This document shows, in pieces, positions 25,539-32,657 of a stretch of 32,657 bases of DNA. Source of the DNA: Gemmatimonadota bacterium (GTDB lineage Bacteria; ARS69); assembly GCA_030747075.1 (NCBI GenBank), contig JASLLL010000029.1, positions 1 to 32,657 of the forward strand, written 5' to 3'. Each line of letters starts with the position of its first letter. Position 1 is the first letter of the stretch. A program made the translations under genes and the position numbers. The notes under the pieces are model-generated. The model searched no databases, was not told where the DNA came from, and saw only the letters and a program-made list of their open reading frames with translations.

Positions 25539-27025
25539 ACCGGTTGGCGAGTGCGCTTCTTGCGGCGGGGTGCCTGGCGTTGGTCGTTCACGCGGGGACG
25601 GAAGCCTCGGCCGGGCCACGCGTCGAGCGATCGGGCGGCTTCCTGCGCACGACCGCCCGTCCGGAACCGCGCGAACTGGCGTGCTTTCGGGTGGACGGCG
25701 TGGACTGCCTGCGGCTGGCGGATGTCGCGCGTATCTTCCACGGAACGCGCTACTGGCGGCCTGACATCGAGAAGATCGTGCTGAAGGTGGCAGGGCGCCG
25801 CATTCGCCTGACGGTGGACAGCCCGTTCGTCTTCACGGGGTCCGAGGGCGTGAACCTCATGGCCCCGATTGTGCGAACGGGAGACGGGGTGCTCGTCCCG
25901 GTTCGACTGGTGACGCGCGTGCTCTCGCCGATTGTCGAAGGTGAAGTGAGCTGGCATCGGGATCGGCGGCTTCTTCGGATCGACACGGAGGATCCCACGG
26001 TGCTTCGCGTGTCTTACGGTTTGCCGGAAGAGAGCGTGCTGGCGGAGATCGGTCTGGGGAAGGCGCAGGTCGCCCGCGTGCACCATGTGCTGGAGGGGAG
26101 CGGGGACGGCACGGGCCGTCGTGTTCGCGTGGCCATCGACGACGGGATTCTGGCTCCGGAGCTGGAGGGATTCTCGCCGGGCGGGCGGTTCGTGGATTCG
26201 CTGGTCGCGACGCAGCGAGCGGGGCACGCGGAACTGGACTTCCACCTGTCGCGGGACGCGCCGACGGGGCTGGGGCTGGAGTTTCGCGGGCGCCCGGCGC
26301 GATGGCTTCTCGCCGCGGGCCGCGCGGACAGTGGGGACGCGGTGGAGGGATGGGGCGAGGGGGAACGCGCGGATCTTGCCGGGCGGGAAGTGCGCGTGGT
26401 GGCGGTGGACGCCGGGCATGGCGGGATGGACCGGGGTGTCCTGTCGAGCGCCGGGGTTTCGGAGAAGGAGATCGCGCTGTTGATCGCCGGGCGGCTGGCG
26501 GAACTCCTGGAGGACGAGGGGTTCGTGGTGGTCATGACGCGTCGTGACGATCGCTACATCAGGGCGGACAGTCGCGCGGAGAAAGTGATTGCCGGGCGCG
26601 CGGACCTGCTCTTCTCGATCCACGCGAACGGGTGGTTTGACGCGAGCACCCGGGGCTTCTCCGTGGCGGTTCTTCCGGAGGGGACGGCGGCGGAGGAGGG
26701 CGGCATGCGGCGCTGGGGCGAAGTGTCGGCGGACGCGGTGCGCGAGAGTCGCCTTCTGGCAGACTGGACGCTGGAAGAAATGGAAGCGCTTCTTCCGCTG
26801 GAGAGCCGTGGCGTGCGCGAGGGAGACTTCGCCGTACTGCGGGGTGCGGGAATCCCGGCCGTGCTGGTGGAGTGCGGGTTCCTTTCGAATCCGGAGGAGA
26901 GCCTGACGCTGTCGGACGGAGGCTTCCACGACGGGGTGGCGGTCGCGCTTCTGGAGGCGGCGCTGCGTTTCCGGGACGCGGCGGCGGTCGGTGAGCTTCA
27001 GCCCGCGGAGGAGACGGCGCCGTGA
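25535..27025 (+). CDS. N-acetylmuramoyl-L-alanine amidase (Amidase_3)
   Basis: This exported zinc amidase cleaves the amide bond between muramic acid and the peptide stem of peptidoglycan. The protein has 496 residues: signal peptide (about 1-26), then a region resembling the copper-amine-oxidase N-terminal fold (about 50-160) that often precedes such amidases, a linker domain, and the catalytic domain (about 285-480). Zinc and catalytic residues are His295 in DAGHGG, Glu310 in SEKEIAL, His363 in SIHANGW and Glu446 in VECGFLSN. An insert between His363 and Glu446 may be a regulatory helix as in AmiB/AmiC. GTG overlaps the smpB stop, and its own stop overlaps the next start. Confidence 0.92.
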   Translation: MNRLASALLAAGCLALVVHAGTEASAGPRVERSGGFLRTTARPEPRELACFRVDGVDCLRLADVARIFHGTRYWRPDIEKIVLKVAGRRIRLTVDSPFVFTGSEGVNLMAPIVRTGDGVLVPVRLVTRVLSPIVEGEVSWHRDRRLLRIDTEDPTVLRVSYGLPEESVLAEIGLGKAQVARVHHVLEGSGDGTGRRVRVAIDDGILAPELEGFSPGGRFVDSLVATQRAGHAELDFHLSRDAPTGLGLEFRGRPARWLLAAGRADSGDAVEGWGEGERADLAGREVRVVAVDAGHGGMDRGVLSSAGVSEKEIALLIAGRLAELLEDEGFVVVMTRRDDRYIRADSRAEKVIAGRADLLFSIHANGWFDASTRGFSVAVLPEGTAAEEGGMRRWGEVSADAVRESRLLADWTLEEMEALLPLESRGVREGDFAVLRGAGIPAVLVECGFLSNPEESLTLSDGGFHDGVAVALLEAALRFRDAAAVGELQPAEETAP

Positions 27026-27555
27026 AGTGGGGGATTGCGATTCTGGCGGTGATGGTGGTGGTGCTGGTCGCGGGAGGGATGTACTACGCGTTGGAGCGCG
27101 AAGAGACGAACCCGATCGCCCCCAAAGTGGAGGAGACGCCGGGAACGAGAAGTGTGGAACTGGTCTTCGCCGGGGAGGACGGCGGGACGGTTCGTGAAGA
27201 TCGGGAGGTGCTGGCCGGGGAAATGCCCGAGGACGATCTGGCCCGCGTGATTGCGGAACTGGCGGTCGGGCCGCGCGGGGGGGGTGCGTCGCCGCTTCCG
27301 GAGGGAACGGCGGTGCGCCATGTGTTTCACGACGGCGACGGCCGCGTGACGCTGGATCTGTCGCGGGAGGCGCAGAGGAATCACCCCGGCGGCTCGGAGG
27401 CCGAGCGCGCCACGATGCAGTGTCTCCTGGCGACGATCGGCACCAACTTCTTGTGGGTGGATGAAGTGCAGATTCTGATCGAAGGGAGACCGGTGGCGAC
27501 GCTCGCGGGGCACACGGATCTGTCCGGTGCATTCCCGCTGGCGAAGTATCGATAG
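27022..27555 (+). CDS. GerMN-domain membrane-anchored protein
   Basis: The 177-residue protein has one N-terminal membrane helix (about 4-24) and a GerMN domain (about 45-175) with [32 protein letters not shown] and the [19 protein letters not shown] stretch (split: [19 protein letters not shown]). In spore formers GerM acts in envelope development; outside them the domain occurs beside cell-wall amidases, as here. The amidase-gerM-rph-rdgB order partly matches the gerM-rph-rdgB cluster of Bacillus. GTG overlaps the amidase stop. Confidence 0.85.
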   Translation: MKWGIAILAVMVVVLVAGGMYYALEREETNPIAPKVEETPGTRSVELVFAGEDGGTVREDREVLAGEMPEDDLARVIAELAVGPRGGGASPLPEGTAVRHVFHDGDGRVTLDLSREAQRNHPGGSEAERATMQCLLATIGTNFLWVDEVQILIEGRPVATLAGHTDLSGAFPLAKYR

Positions 27556-27607
27556 AACTCGTGGAGTGGCCGGGGCGGAAGCCGGTGGCCGGAAAGGGAG
27601 AGAGCGC

Positions 27608-28339
27608 ATGACGCGTGCGGACGGGAGAGGGGTGGACGCCCTGCGAGTCGTCTCGCTGGAGATCGGGTATGCGAAGAACGCGGAGGGGTCGTGTCTCGTG
27701 CGGATGGGCGACACCTGGGTGTTGTGCACCGCGTCGGTGGAAAAGGGCGTGCCGGGGTGGCTGCGCGGAAAGGGCCGCGGCTGGGTCACCGGCGAATACG
27801 GGATGCTCCCGCGAAGCACTTCCACGCGGATGCGCCGGGGCAAGGGCGGGGGCCGGACGCAGGAGATCCAGCGGATGATCGGGCGCTCGCTCCGCGCGGT
27901 GACGGACCTGCAGTCGTTGGGGGACCACACCGTCACACTCGATTGCGATGTGCTGCAGGCCGACGGCGGCACCCGGACGGCGGCGGTCACCGGCGCGTGT
28001 GTCGCGCTCTTTGAGGCGTGCGAGAAGATGCGGCAGGACGGCGCGCTGGAGAAGTGGCCCCTTCGCGAGCTCGTGGCGGCGATTTCCGTCGGGGTCGTGG
28101 ACGGGACGCCGGTGCTGGATCTCCCGTACGAAGAGGACTCGCGGGCGGAGATCGACATGAATGTGGTGATGACGGCCTCGGGTCGGTTTGTGGAAGTGCA
28201 GGGGACGGCGGAAGCGGACCCCTTCGAGCGGGAGACGCTGGACGCCATGCTGGACCTGGCGCGTGACGGCGTGTCGGAGCTCGTCGACCTGCAGCGCGGG
28301 GTGCTCGGACTGGCGGAGGGCACGGGCGGCGGTGAGTAG
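27608..28339 (+). CDS. rph: Ribonuclease PH
   Basis: This phosphorolytic 3' exonuclease trims tRNA precursors. The 243-residue protein has the family start [25 protein letters not shown], the [20 protein letters not shown] region (about 97-116) with the phosphate-binding arginine, [19 protein letters not shown] and the acidic catalytic region [23 protein letters not shown] lies upstream of the ATG at 27608, 52 bases after the gerM-type gene. Four tRNA genes follow within 1.2 kb, a sensible neighbourhood. It overlaps rdgB by eight bases. Confidence 0.95.
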   Translation: MTRADGRGVDALRVVSLEIGYAKNAEGSCLVRMGDTWVLCTASVEKGVPGWLRGKGRGWVTGEYGMLPRSTSTRMRRGKGGGRTQEIQRMIGRSLRAVTDLQSLGDHTVTLDCDVLQADGGTRTAAVTGACVALFEACEKMRQDGALEKWPLRELVAAISVGVVDGTPVLDLPYEEDSRAEIDMNVVMTASGRFVEVQGTAEADPFERETLDAMLDLARDGVSELVDLQRGVLGLAEGTGGGE

Positions 28340-28982
28340 CGGAGCGAGCGGTGAAGTGAGGGTCGTGCTGGCCACCCGGAACCCGCACAAGGTGGGTGAG
28401 TTTGCCGAACTGCTCCGGGGATTCGGCGTGACTGTCGTTCCGCTGTCGGAGTTCCCCGGGGCGGGAGATGTCGTGGAGGACCGCCCGACCTTCCACGGGA
28501 ACGCCGCGAAGAAGGCGGAGGCCGCCGCCGCCGCGACGGGGCTTCCCGCGCTGGCCGACGACTCCGGGCTGGAGGTGGATGCGCTCGGAGGGGCGCCGGG
28601 CGTTCGGAGCGCGCGTTTCGCCGGAGTGGACGCGGACGACGCGGCGAATCGCCGACACCTGGTGGAATGCATGGCGGATGTCCCGGACGGGGATCGGGAT
28701 GCGCGGTTCCGCTGCGTGCTGGCGCTGGCGATGCCGGACGGGGAGACGCGGTTTGCGGAGGGCGCGTGCGAAGGTCGGATCCTGCGGGAGGAGCGCGGCT
28801 CGGGCGGGTTCGGGTACGATCCGCTCTTCGTGCCCGCCGGGGAGACGCGGACTTTCGCGGAGATGGCATCGACCGACAAGGACGCTCGATCGCATCGGGG
28901 GCAGGCCGTGCGCCGTGCGGGGTCGCTCTTCGAGGGGCTGAAGGCGGCCGGGCCGCGCGGGCAGGGCCGGGGGGCGGCTTGA
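28332..28982 (+). CDS. rdgB: XTP/dITP pyrophosphatase (Ham1 family)
   Basis: This hydrolyses non-canonical purine nucleotides (XTP, dITP, ITP) to monophosphates, keeping them out of DNA. The 216-residue protein shows [12 protein letters not shown] (about 13-24), the [32 protein letters not shown] block (split: [23 protein letters not shown]), GGFGYDPLF and SHRGQAVR. The GTG at 28332 follows GGAGGG by ten bases; a GTG at 28356 would also work. The final ten residues, [10 protein letters not shown], are an extra low-complexity tail. A promoter for the tRNA genes overlaps its stop. Confidence 0.94.
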   Translation: MSSGASGEVRVVLATRNPHKVGEFAELLRGFGVTVVPLSEFPGAGDVVEDRPTFHGNAAKKAEAAAAATGLPALADDSGLEVDALGGAPGVRSARFAGVDADDAANRRHLVECMADVPDGDRDARFRCVLALAMPDGETRFAEGACEGRILREERGSGGFGYDPLFVPAGETRTFAEMASTDKDARSHRGQAVRRAGSLFEGLKAAGPRGQGRGAA

Positions 28983-29008
28983 CACTTCGCGCGCCACGCG
29001 GGTACTGT
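28979..29008 (+). promoter_or_regulatory. Promoter of the tRNA-Pro/Arg/His operon
   Basis: Consensus TTGACA (28979-28984) and TACTGT (29003-29008) are 18 bases apart, overlapping the rdgB stop. Transcription would begin about 85-90 bases before tRNA-Pro. Nothing else is seen in 29010-29102. Confidence 0.62.
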
Positions 29009-29102
29009 CTCTCCCGGTTCTCCGGCAGGAAGGGGACTGCTCAGCGGGGGCGCGGACCGGCATTCGCCCCGTTCGCGATCACCTCCGCGGGCGGATCGGT
29101 TT

Positions 29103-29179
<77 letters not shown>

Positions 29180-29209
29180 GCCTGCAGTGGAGATGGACGA
29201 CCGACCGAC

Positions 29210-29286
29210 GCGCCCGTAGCTCAGCTGGATAGAGCAACGGCCTTCTAAGCCGTGGGCCGCAGGTTCGAGTCCTGCCGGGCGCGCCA
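29210..29286 (+). tRNA. tRNA-Arg (TCT)
   Basis: GCGCCCG pairs with CGGGCGC, discriminator G, CCA encoded. Anticodon stem ACGGC/GCCGT holds loop CTTCTAA, anticodon TCT. It lies 30 bases after tRNA-Pro, probably in one transcript. Confidence 0.97.
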
Positions 29287-29311
29287 GGATCGGCGCGGGT
29301 CTTGAAGGGGT

Positions 29312-29388
29312 GGTGGGTGTAGCTCAGTTGGTAGAGCGCCTGACTGTGGCTCAGGCTGTCGCGGGTTCAAGTCCCGTCATCCACCCCA
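29312..29388 (+). tRNA. tRNA-His (GTG)
   Basis: GTGGGTG pairs with CATCCAC (one G-T pair). Base 29312 can be the extra G-1 opposite discriminator C (29385), the identity element of tRNA-His. Loop CTGTGGC gives anticodon GTG. CCA is encoded at 29386-29388. Confidence 0.97.
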
Positions 29389-29408
29389 ACCCGCGTGCCC
29401 GAAACGGC

Positions 29409-29437
29409 TTGAAGGGCTCCCGCAGAGGGAGTATCTT
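29409..29437 (+). promoter_or_regulatory. Promoter of tRNA-Lys
   Basis: TTGAAG (29409-29414) and TATCTT (29432-29437) are 17 bases apart. The spacer holds CTCCC/GGGAG (29417-29421, 29427-29431), a small hairpin that could also end the upstream tRNA transcript. Confidence 0.6.
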
Positions 29438-29483
29438 GCGCGGGCTTGCGTCCGGGGTTCCCCGGAGGGGCGTGACAGAAGGT

Positions 29484-29559
29484 GCACCGCTAGCTCAACT
29501 GGCAGAGCAACTGACTCTTAATCAGTGGGTTCGGGGTTCGAGTCCCTGGCGGTGTACCA
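29484..29559 (+). tRNA. tRNA-Lys (CTT)
   Basis: GCACCGC pairs with GCGGTGT, with a terminal G-T wobble pair, then ACCA. Anticodon stem ACTGA/TCAGT holds loop CTCTTAA, anticodon CTT. T arm CGGGGTTCGAGTCCCTG. Confidence 0.96.
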
Positions 29560-29614
29560 CCTCTCGCGCCCGGGGCCTCCCGGACAAGGATGGATCTGTT
29601 TGCCGCTTCGGGGG

Positions 29615-29644
29615 TTGAAACACCCGGGCGAAATGACGAATACT
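29615..29644 (+). promoter_or_regulatory. Candidate promoter of the tmRNA gene
   Basis: TTGAAA (29615-29620) and AATACT (29639-29644) are 18 bases apart, with a predicted start about 50 bases before the mature 5' end. Confidence 0.4.
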
Positions 29645-29701
29645 GAAGGGGCCGCTGACGGCGAAGGTTCGCCTGCGGTGGCGTGAGATCACTTTCAACA
29701 T

Positions 29702-30051
29702 GGGGGCGAATGGATTCGACGGGGTTCACTGAACCGATGATTGCGTGCCGAGGTGCCCGGCCTCGTTAAAAAGGGCAACACAACAACTGCCAACGACGAG
29801 TTGGCCCTGGCCGCCTAAATAGGCCAGCGGTGGCTCCTTCCGTGTCCGCGGGGGGGGATGCCACCGTCATTTTCGCGGACTCGCTGCTTCCGGGCGCCTC
29901 GGCCGGAGCGGTCAAAATGCACCGAGGCTGGCGTCGCCCGGATCCCGTCCGTCGGAGCCGGTCGAAGTGAGATTCAAAAGGCGGAAAGCGCACGGATGAA
30001 TTGTCGGAGACGGTTCTTCGGACGCGGGTTCGATTCCCGCCGCCTCCACCA
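29702..30051 (+). ncRNA. ssrA: Transfer-messenger RNA (tmRNA)
   Basis: This rescues stalled ribosomes together with SmpB. The 5' end GGGGGCG pairs with CGCCTCC before ACCA at 30048-30051, and the T arm GCGGGTTCGATTCCCGC is present. The 5' part GGGGGCGAATGGATTCGACG is the usual tmRNA opening. The tag frame begins at the GCC resume codon (29789) and stops at TAA (29816-29818); it encodes ANDELALAA, one residue shorter than the E. coli ANDENYALAA, and ends in the LAA degradation signal. A GGCCTGGCC-like hairpin with the stop codon follows the tag. The length of 350 bases is normal. It is a one-piece tmRNA. Confidence 0.97.
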
Positions 30052-30056
30052 GTGCG

Positions 30057-30087
30057 AGGGCCCGTAGCCTGGAAAGGTGCGGGCCCT
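30057..30087 (+). terminator. Hairpin after tmRNA
   Basis: AGGGCCCG (30057-30064) pairs perfectly with CGGGCCCT (30080-30087), with an inner CCT/AGG that can pair too. It begins six bases after the tmRNA CCA. Only a short T-run follows. Confidence 0.65.
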
Positions 30088-30264
30088 TACGCGTTTGTGT
30101 GAGTTTGACCGTCTGGTTGTGTTGCGATGATTGTTGTTGGGGGAACCGGCGCCGATGAGTGTCGCGATCTCGTTGAGACCCATCCTGGCGATGTCCGGCA
30201 CCACCCCGCAAAAAGCCGAATGGCCGGTCACCAGGATGAGGCAAGGCCTGGCCGATCTCTCGGT

Positions 30265-30330
30265 CCCCCCCGGGGGGGGGGGGGGGGGGGGGGGGCGAAT
30301 CGGTTCCGCCTCCCTGGAACCGATGGTTCC
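30265..30330. repeat. Poly-C/poly-G tract with alternative hairpins
   Basis: Seven C (30265-30271) run into twenty-four G (30272-30295). Next, ATCGGTTCC (30299-30307) pairs with GGAACCGAT (30316-30324), while GGAACC (30316-30321) can instead pair with GGTTCC (30325-30330), giving two mutually exclusive stems. The rest of 30088-30547 holds no gene I can support. The G tract could be a slippage-prone site or an assembly artefact. Confidence 0.7.
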
Positions 30331-30547
30331 GGTCCCGGCCATGAGGGAGCGCGTGGCTGCACGGTGCCTTGGGCGGAAGTGGCTGCGACACAGCAACCTG
30401 GGCGTCTGTTGCCCTTGCCTGGACAGATTGGCACGGATTCTGCTGTGGGGTGGGGCAACTCCGCACCTCTCCACGCGCGGGGTGAACGCACGGATTGCCG
30501 GAGGCGCGAAGGTCTCAGGGTTGCGGCAGGAACGGAACTTGACTGGA

Positions 30548-31363
30548 GTGACGCGTGTCTCTCGCGTCGCCAAGGGGGAAGAGATAAACAAGCTTCTGGC
30601 GTTCCTGCTGGCCTTGGCCCTTCCGCAGACGGCCCGCGCTCAGGGCTCCGTCGTCGTGGACTACGACCCCTATCGCCACTCGGCCGTGGAGAGCTTCGAT
30701 GTCTACGAATACCCTGTCGTTCCGATGACACCCGAGTGGGATACGGTGCACAAGGACTCGACCTGGCAGGTGATCCAGATTCCCTCTGATGTGCTTACCT
30801 CCATGAGCACCAGGGGACTCGCACATACCTGTCTCAAGACACCCTTCAGACACAGTTGGGTTATACCCGACGGGAAGGGAGTCAATGCTGGAATTCTCAG
30901 AATCAGCAAGGGATCCAATGCATTTGCCGAGCTTCTCCAACGGACGGATGCTGGTCCTGCTCTGTTCGAAGTCTATCAGAGTATGGATCCGGATGCTCCG
31001 GATTCCAGCTGGGAGCGAACGACTCGGTTTTGGTACGAGTGGGATTTGGCATTGATCGAGGTCCTGCTCAGTAGGGATGAAATCAGGTCGGGACTCACCA
31101 ACGAGGCGAAGGTTGATCTTCTGACCCTTGTTGTCGACCGGTACAGGACCCGAGCCACTCAAAAAGAGGGTTGTATGTCTTCCTTGGTGCTCATGGGAAG
31201 ACTTCTCATCGACCTGGACAGTCCTGACATGGTGTCCAAGTACGATGCAGACGTGCGTTTGAAAACAGCGCTCAACAGCCCCCACTTGATGGGATTCCAG
31301 AATCCCGCTGCAATCTTCCCTGTGATTCAGATCGCGATGGCGTATATCGCGTCGATGAACTAG
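30548..31363 (+). CDS. Secreted protein of unknown function
   Basis: I do not recognise the family. The signal peptide core is KLLAFLLALALPQTARAQG, so the mature protein begins near SVVVDYDPY. It has no membrane helix after that and only a few cysteines. The start is uncertain: the GTG at 30548 gives 271 residues but a long charged leader, and a TTG at 30536 is also possible. A purine-rich GGGGGAAGAG stands directly before ATA at 30584, which would give the most natural signal peptide (259 residues). GC content is visibly lower than in the core genes. The next gene follows after 12 bases, so they probably form an operon. Confidence 0.7.
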   Translation: MTRVSRVAKGEEINKLLAFLLALALPQTARAQGSVVVDYDPYRHSAVESFDVYEYPVVPMTPEWDTVHKDSTWQVIQIPSDVLTSMSTRGLAHTCLKTPFRHSWVIPDGKGVNAGILRISKGSNAFAELLQRTDAGPALFEVYQSMDPDAPDSSWERTTRFWYEWDLALIEVLLSRDEIRSGLTNEAKVDLLTLVVDRYRTRATQKEGCMSSLVLMGRLLIDLDSPDMVSKYDADVRLKTALNSPHLMGFQNPAAIFPVIQIAMAYIASMN

Positions 31364-31375
31364 GAGGGTAGTGTC

Positions 31376-31705
31376 ATGAGAACGACGATATTCGCCGCTC
31401 TTCTCCTCATGATGGTGAGTTCGACGTCTTTCGGGGCTACGATCACCGTCAACAGTCCCTCTTGGAGTGGCTCTTGGACGAACGGAACACCGTACTACAT
31501 CGAGTGGACTCACAGCGGGACGAGTGGCTACTTCAAGATCGAACTGTACAAAGGTTCAACACTCGTGGGTGAGATCATCGACAACACCTACGCCAGCACC
31601 AGTCCGGGTTACTACTACTGGACTGCGAACAATTACCTCGGTGGGGAACTCACCAGCCTCATCAGGACTCCCAAACAATCGGTCGTGAATGGATCCGCGG
31701 GGTAG
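31376..31705 (+). CDS. Small secreted protein with Kre9/KNH-like domain, possibly truncated
   Basis: The ATG follows AGGAGGG at good spacing. The 109-residue product has a signal peptide (about 1-20) and then ITVNSPSWSGSWTNGTPYYIEWTHSG (key: ITVNSP, W.NGTPY.IEW), KIELYKGSTLVGEI and SPGYYYWTANNYL. This matches the beta-sandwich domain often called Kre9/KNH-like or Ser-Thr-rich, found in secreted bacterial proteins as repeats. The usual last strand (KIRI-like) is missing; the tail LIRTPKQSVVNGSAG looks unrelated, so the gene may be cut short. Neither other frame restores the strand. Confidence 0.7.
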   Translation: MRTTIFAALLLMMVSSTSFGATITVNSPSWSGSWTNGTPYYIEWTHSGTSGYFKIELYKGSTLVGEIIDNTYASTSPGYYYWTANNYLGGELTSLIRTPKQSVVNGSAG

Positions 31706-31834
31706 AATGAGGCGCGATCCGGGACGTCGGGAGGCGGGACTATGCGGTTGAATTTCCTATCCCTCGATTCCCTCGACCCACTGCTCCTCTCGATTGTGTC
31801 GCGCTCACGCGTCATGATCTTCTCCCTGGTGCAC

Positions 31835-31854
31835 CCGCACCATCACTGGTGCGG
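31835..31854. promoter_or_regulatory. Hairpin upstream of the 31888 gene
   Basis: CCGCACCA (31835-31842) pairs perfectly with TGGTGCGG (31847-31854) around a TCAC loop, 33 bases before the next start codon. It could end the upstream transcript or fold in the leader. Nothing else is clear in 31706-31887. Confidence 0.5.
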
Positions 31855-31887
31855 AAAGGCACCGCCGTCCCGTGAAGGAGGTGTGGC

Positions 31888-32637
31888 ATGGGCCGCACGT
31901 TTACCCTCACGACGGTCACGGTACTGCTCTGCGGTATTGTCGCTCTTGCCAGTGACGCTCCGACGTCACCCGGCGAAGGGATCGTCCTGGCTGATGGTCA
32001 GCTGCTTCACGAACCGTTCGGTTTCACCGGACAGGGGACTGCGACGCTCTCGCTGACCTGCGCCGAGTACCCTGCGGGTATCCCGTATCTCATCATTCCG
32101 GATTCTCCGGTGACCGTGGCACACAACGCACGGTCCCAGTTGATCCATGTAGATGCACTGAACGCCTACCGGACCGCCCGCACCATGCGTGCCGCCAATC
32201 CCAATCAGGCGTTCTTCGACGCGATCCGCAACTCCGATCTCATCGTCCCGGGCTCCCTCGAGGAGTACCCGAACGGCTGCGAGGTCATGTTCCGCGAAGA
32301 CCTGGATTCACCGAAACCCCAGAAGCGCTGGATCGGCATCCCCGCGGTTCTTCCCGAGGATGCCCCCATGGATCGCCCGGCGATGCACGAGGAAGCCATC
32401 CAGAAGTTCCATCGCGTCATGGACGCAGGTGGTATCGTCATCGTGCTCAATGGAGAGCCCATCGGCCACGCGAACTACGAAGGCCGGGATCGCACGCTCC
32501 ACCTCATGGACGTGCTGCCTCACCGCACGACGGTTGACCGGCGGGAGCTTACCCAGTCGGCATTCTGGAACCCGGATGTACTCCGGGCAACGTTCCCCGA
32601 CATCAAGCTCACCGAATCCATCACTGTGGAGGATTGA
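31888..32637 (+). CDS. Secreted protein of unknown function
   Basis: I do not recognise the family. The ATG at 31888 has a near-consensus AAGGAGGTG just upstream. The 249-residue product starts with a signal peptide (about 1-22, ending in ALASDA). The mature part is soluble and contains two cysteines (in LTCAEYP and NGCEVMF) that could form a disulfide. A stretch near VMDAGGIVIVLNGEPIGHANYEG suggests a beta-alpha fold. It is followed by another start codon four bases after the stop, so it is the first of at least two genes. Confidence 0.72.
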   Translation: MGRTFTLTTVTVLLCGIVALASDAPTSPGEGIVLADGQLLHEPFGFTGQGTATLSLTCAEYPAGIPYLIIPDSPVTVAHNARSQLIHVDALNAYRTARTMRAANPNQAFFDAIRNSDLIVPGSLEEYPNGCEVMFREDLDSPKPQKRWIGIPAVLPEDAPMDRPAMHEEAIQKFHRVMDAGGIVIVLNGEPIGHANYEGRDRTLHLMDVLPHRTTVDRRELTQSAFWNPDVLRATFPDIKLTESITVED

Positions 32638-32640
32638 ACC

Positions 32641-32657
32641 ATGCACTCGGCTACCGT
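32641..32657 (+). CDS. Start of a gene cut by the window edge
   Basis: ATG at 32641 is preceded by GGAGG (32628-32632) eight bases upstream and reads MHSAT before the window ends. Only the start is visible. It probably belongs to the same operon as the 31888 gene. Confidence 0.4.

Noticed and set aside
29567-29630. CGCCCGGG and CCCGGGCG as a terminator after tRNA-Lys
   Set aside because: The arms are perfect but 48 bases apart, too far for a convincing terminator in GC-rich sequence.
29974-30591. Minus-strand frame with RRRESNPRP-like text
   Set aside because: This is the usual spurious translation antisense to a tRNA-like 3' end, here the tmRNA, and it crosses the poly-G tract.
31742-32056. 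Open frame of 104 codons between 31705 and 32056
   Set aside because: No ribosome binding site, overlaps the well-supported gene at 31888 in another frame and contains the hairpin.

Overview
The window is GC-rich bacterial chromosome, dense in genes. Most genes are joined by 4-base start/stop overlaps, and GTG and TTG starts are common. Several traits point to an uncultured lineage of the Fibrobacteres-Chlorobi-Bacteroidetes group, for example an Eisenbacteria- or Krumholzibacteria-like phylum: a gingipain-type (C25) secreted protease ending in a FlgD-like C-terminal sorting domain, a complete bacillithiol pathway, and secreted multiheme cytochrome proteins. The placement is inference from gene content; no rRNA gene is present.

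Layout. 1-556: non-coding, with an imperfect tandem repeat and a promoter. 557-5689: giant secreted C25 protease, then a terminator. 5786-7222: pyruvate kinase. 7314-8714: a secreted metallophosphatase-like protein with four c-type haem sites. Its frame is crossed by one TGA that is best read as selenocysteine, because a bSECIS-like hairpin follows directly. 8723-9733: secreted S1/P1-type nuclease. 9814-10179: single-domain response regulator. 10261-15338: a tightly coupled cluster of methyltransferase, bshC, bshB, bshA and alpha/beta hydrolase. The three bsh genes make bacillithiol, and the linked methyltransferase suggests an N-methylated form. 15360-16697 (minus): AGCS sodium/amino-acid symporter, sharing a divergent promoter region with 16828-18698 (secreted protein of unknown role, then pdxH). 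18700-21985 (minus): ABC-2 exporter operon of one ATPase and two permeases.

22135-22221: tRNA-Leu with a strong terminator. 22316-25152: two polytopic envelope-polysaccharide genes, O-antigen ligase/polymerase-like and GT-C glycosyltransferase-like. 25068-28982: smpB, a cell-wall amidase, a GerMN-domain protein, rph and rdgB, all coupled or close; gerM-rph-rdgB order is also known from Bacillus. 29103-29559: tRNA-Pro, -Arg, -His and -Lys. 29702-30051: tmRNA (ssrA), so both trans-translation components (SmpB and tmRNA) lie within 5 kb.

After the tmRNA the sequence changes character. There is a 24-base poly-G tract with alternative hairpins, then short secreted proteins of unknown function with visibly lower GC and their own strong ribosome binding sites. 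This part looks like accessory DNA next to a tmRNA gene, although no attachment-site repeat is visible. The two observations I rate highest are the selenocysteine-containing cytochrome/phosphatase fusion and the methyltransferase translationally coupled to the bacillithiol genes.
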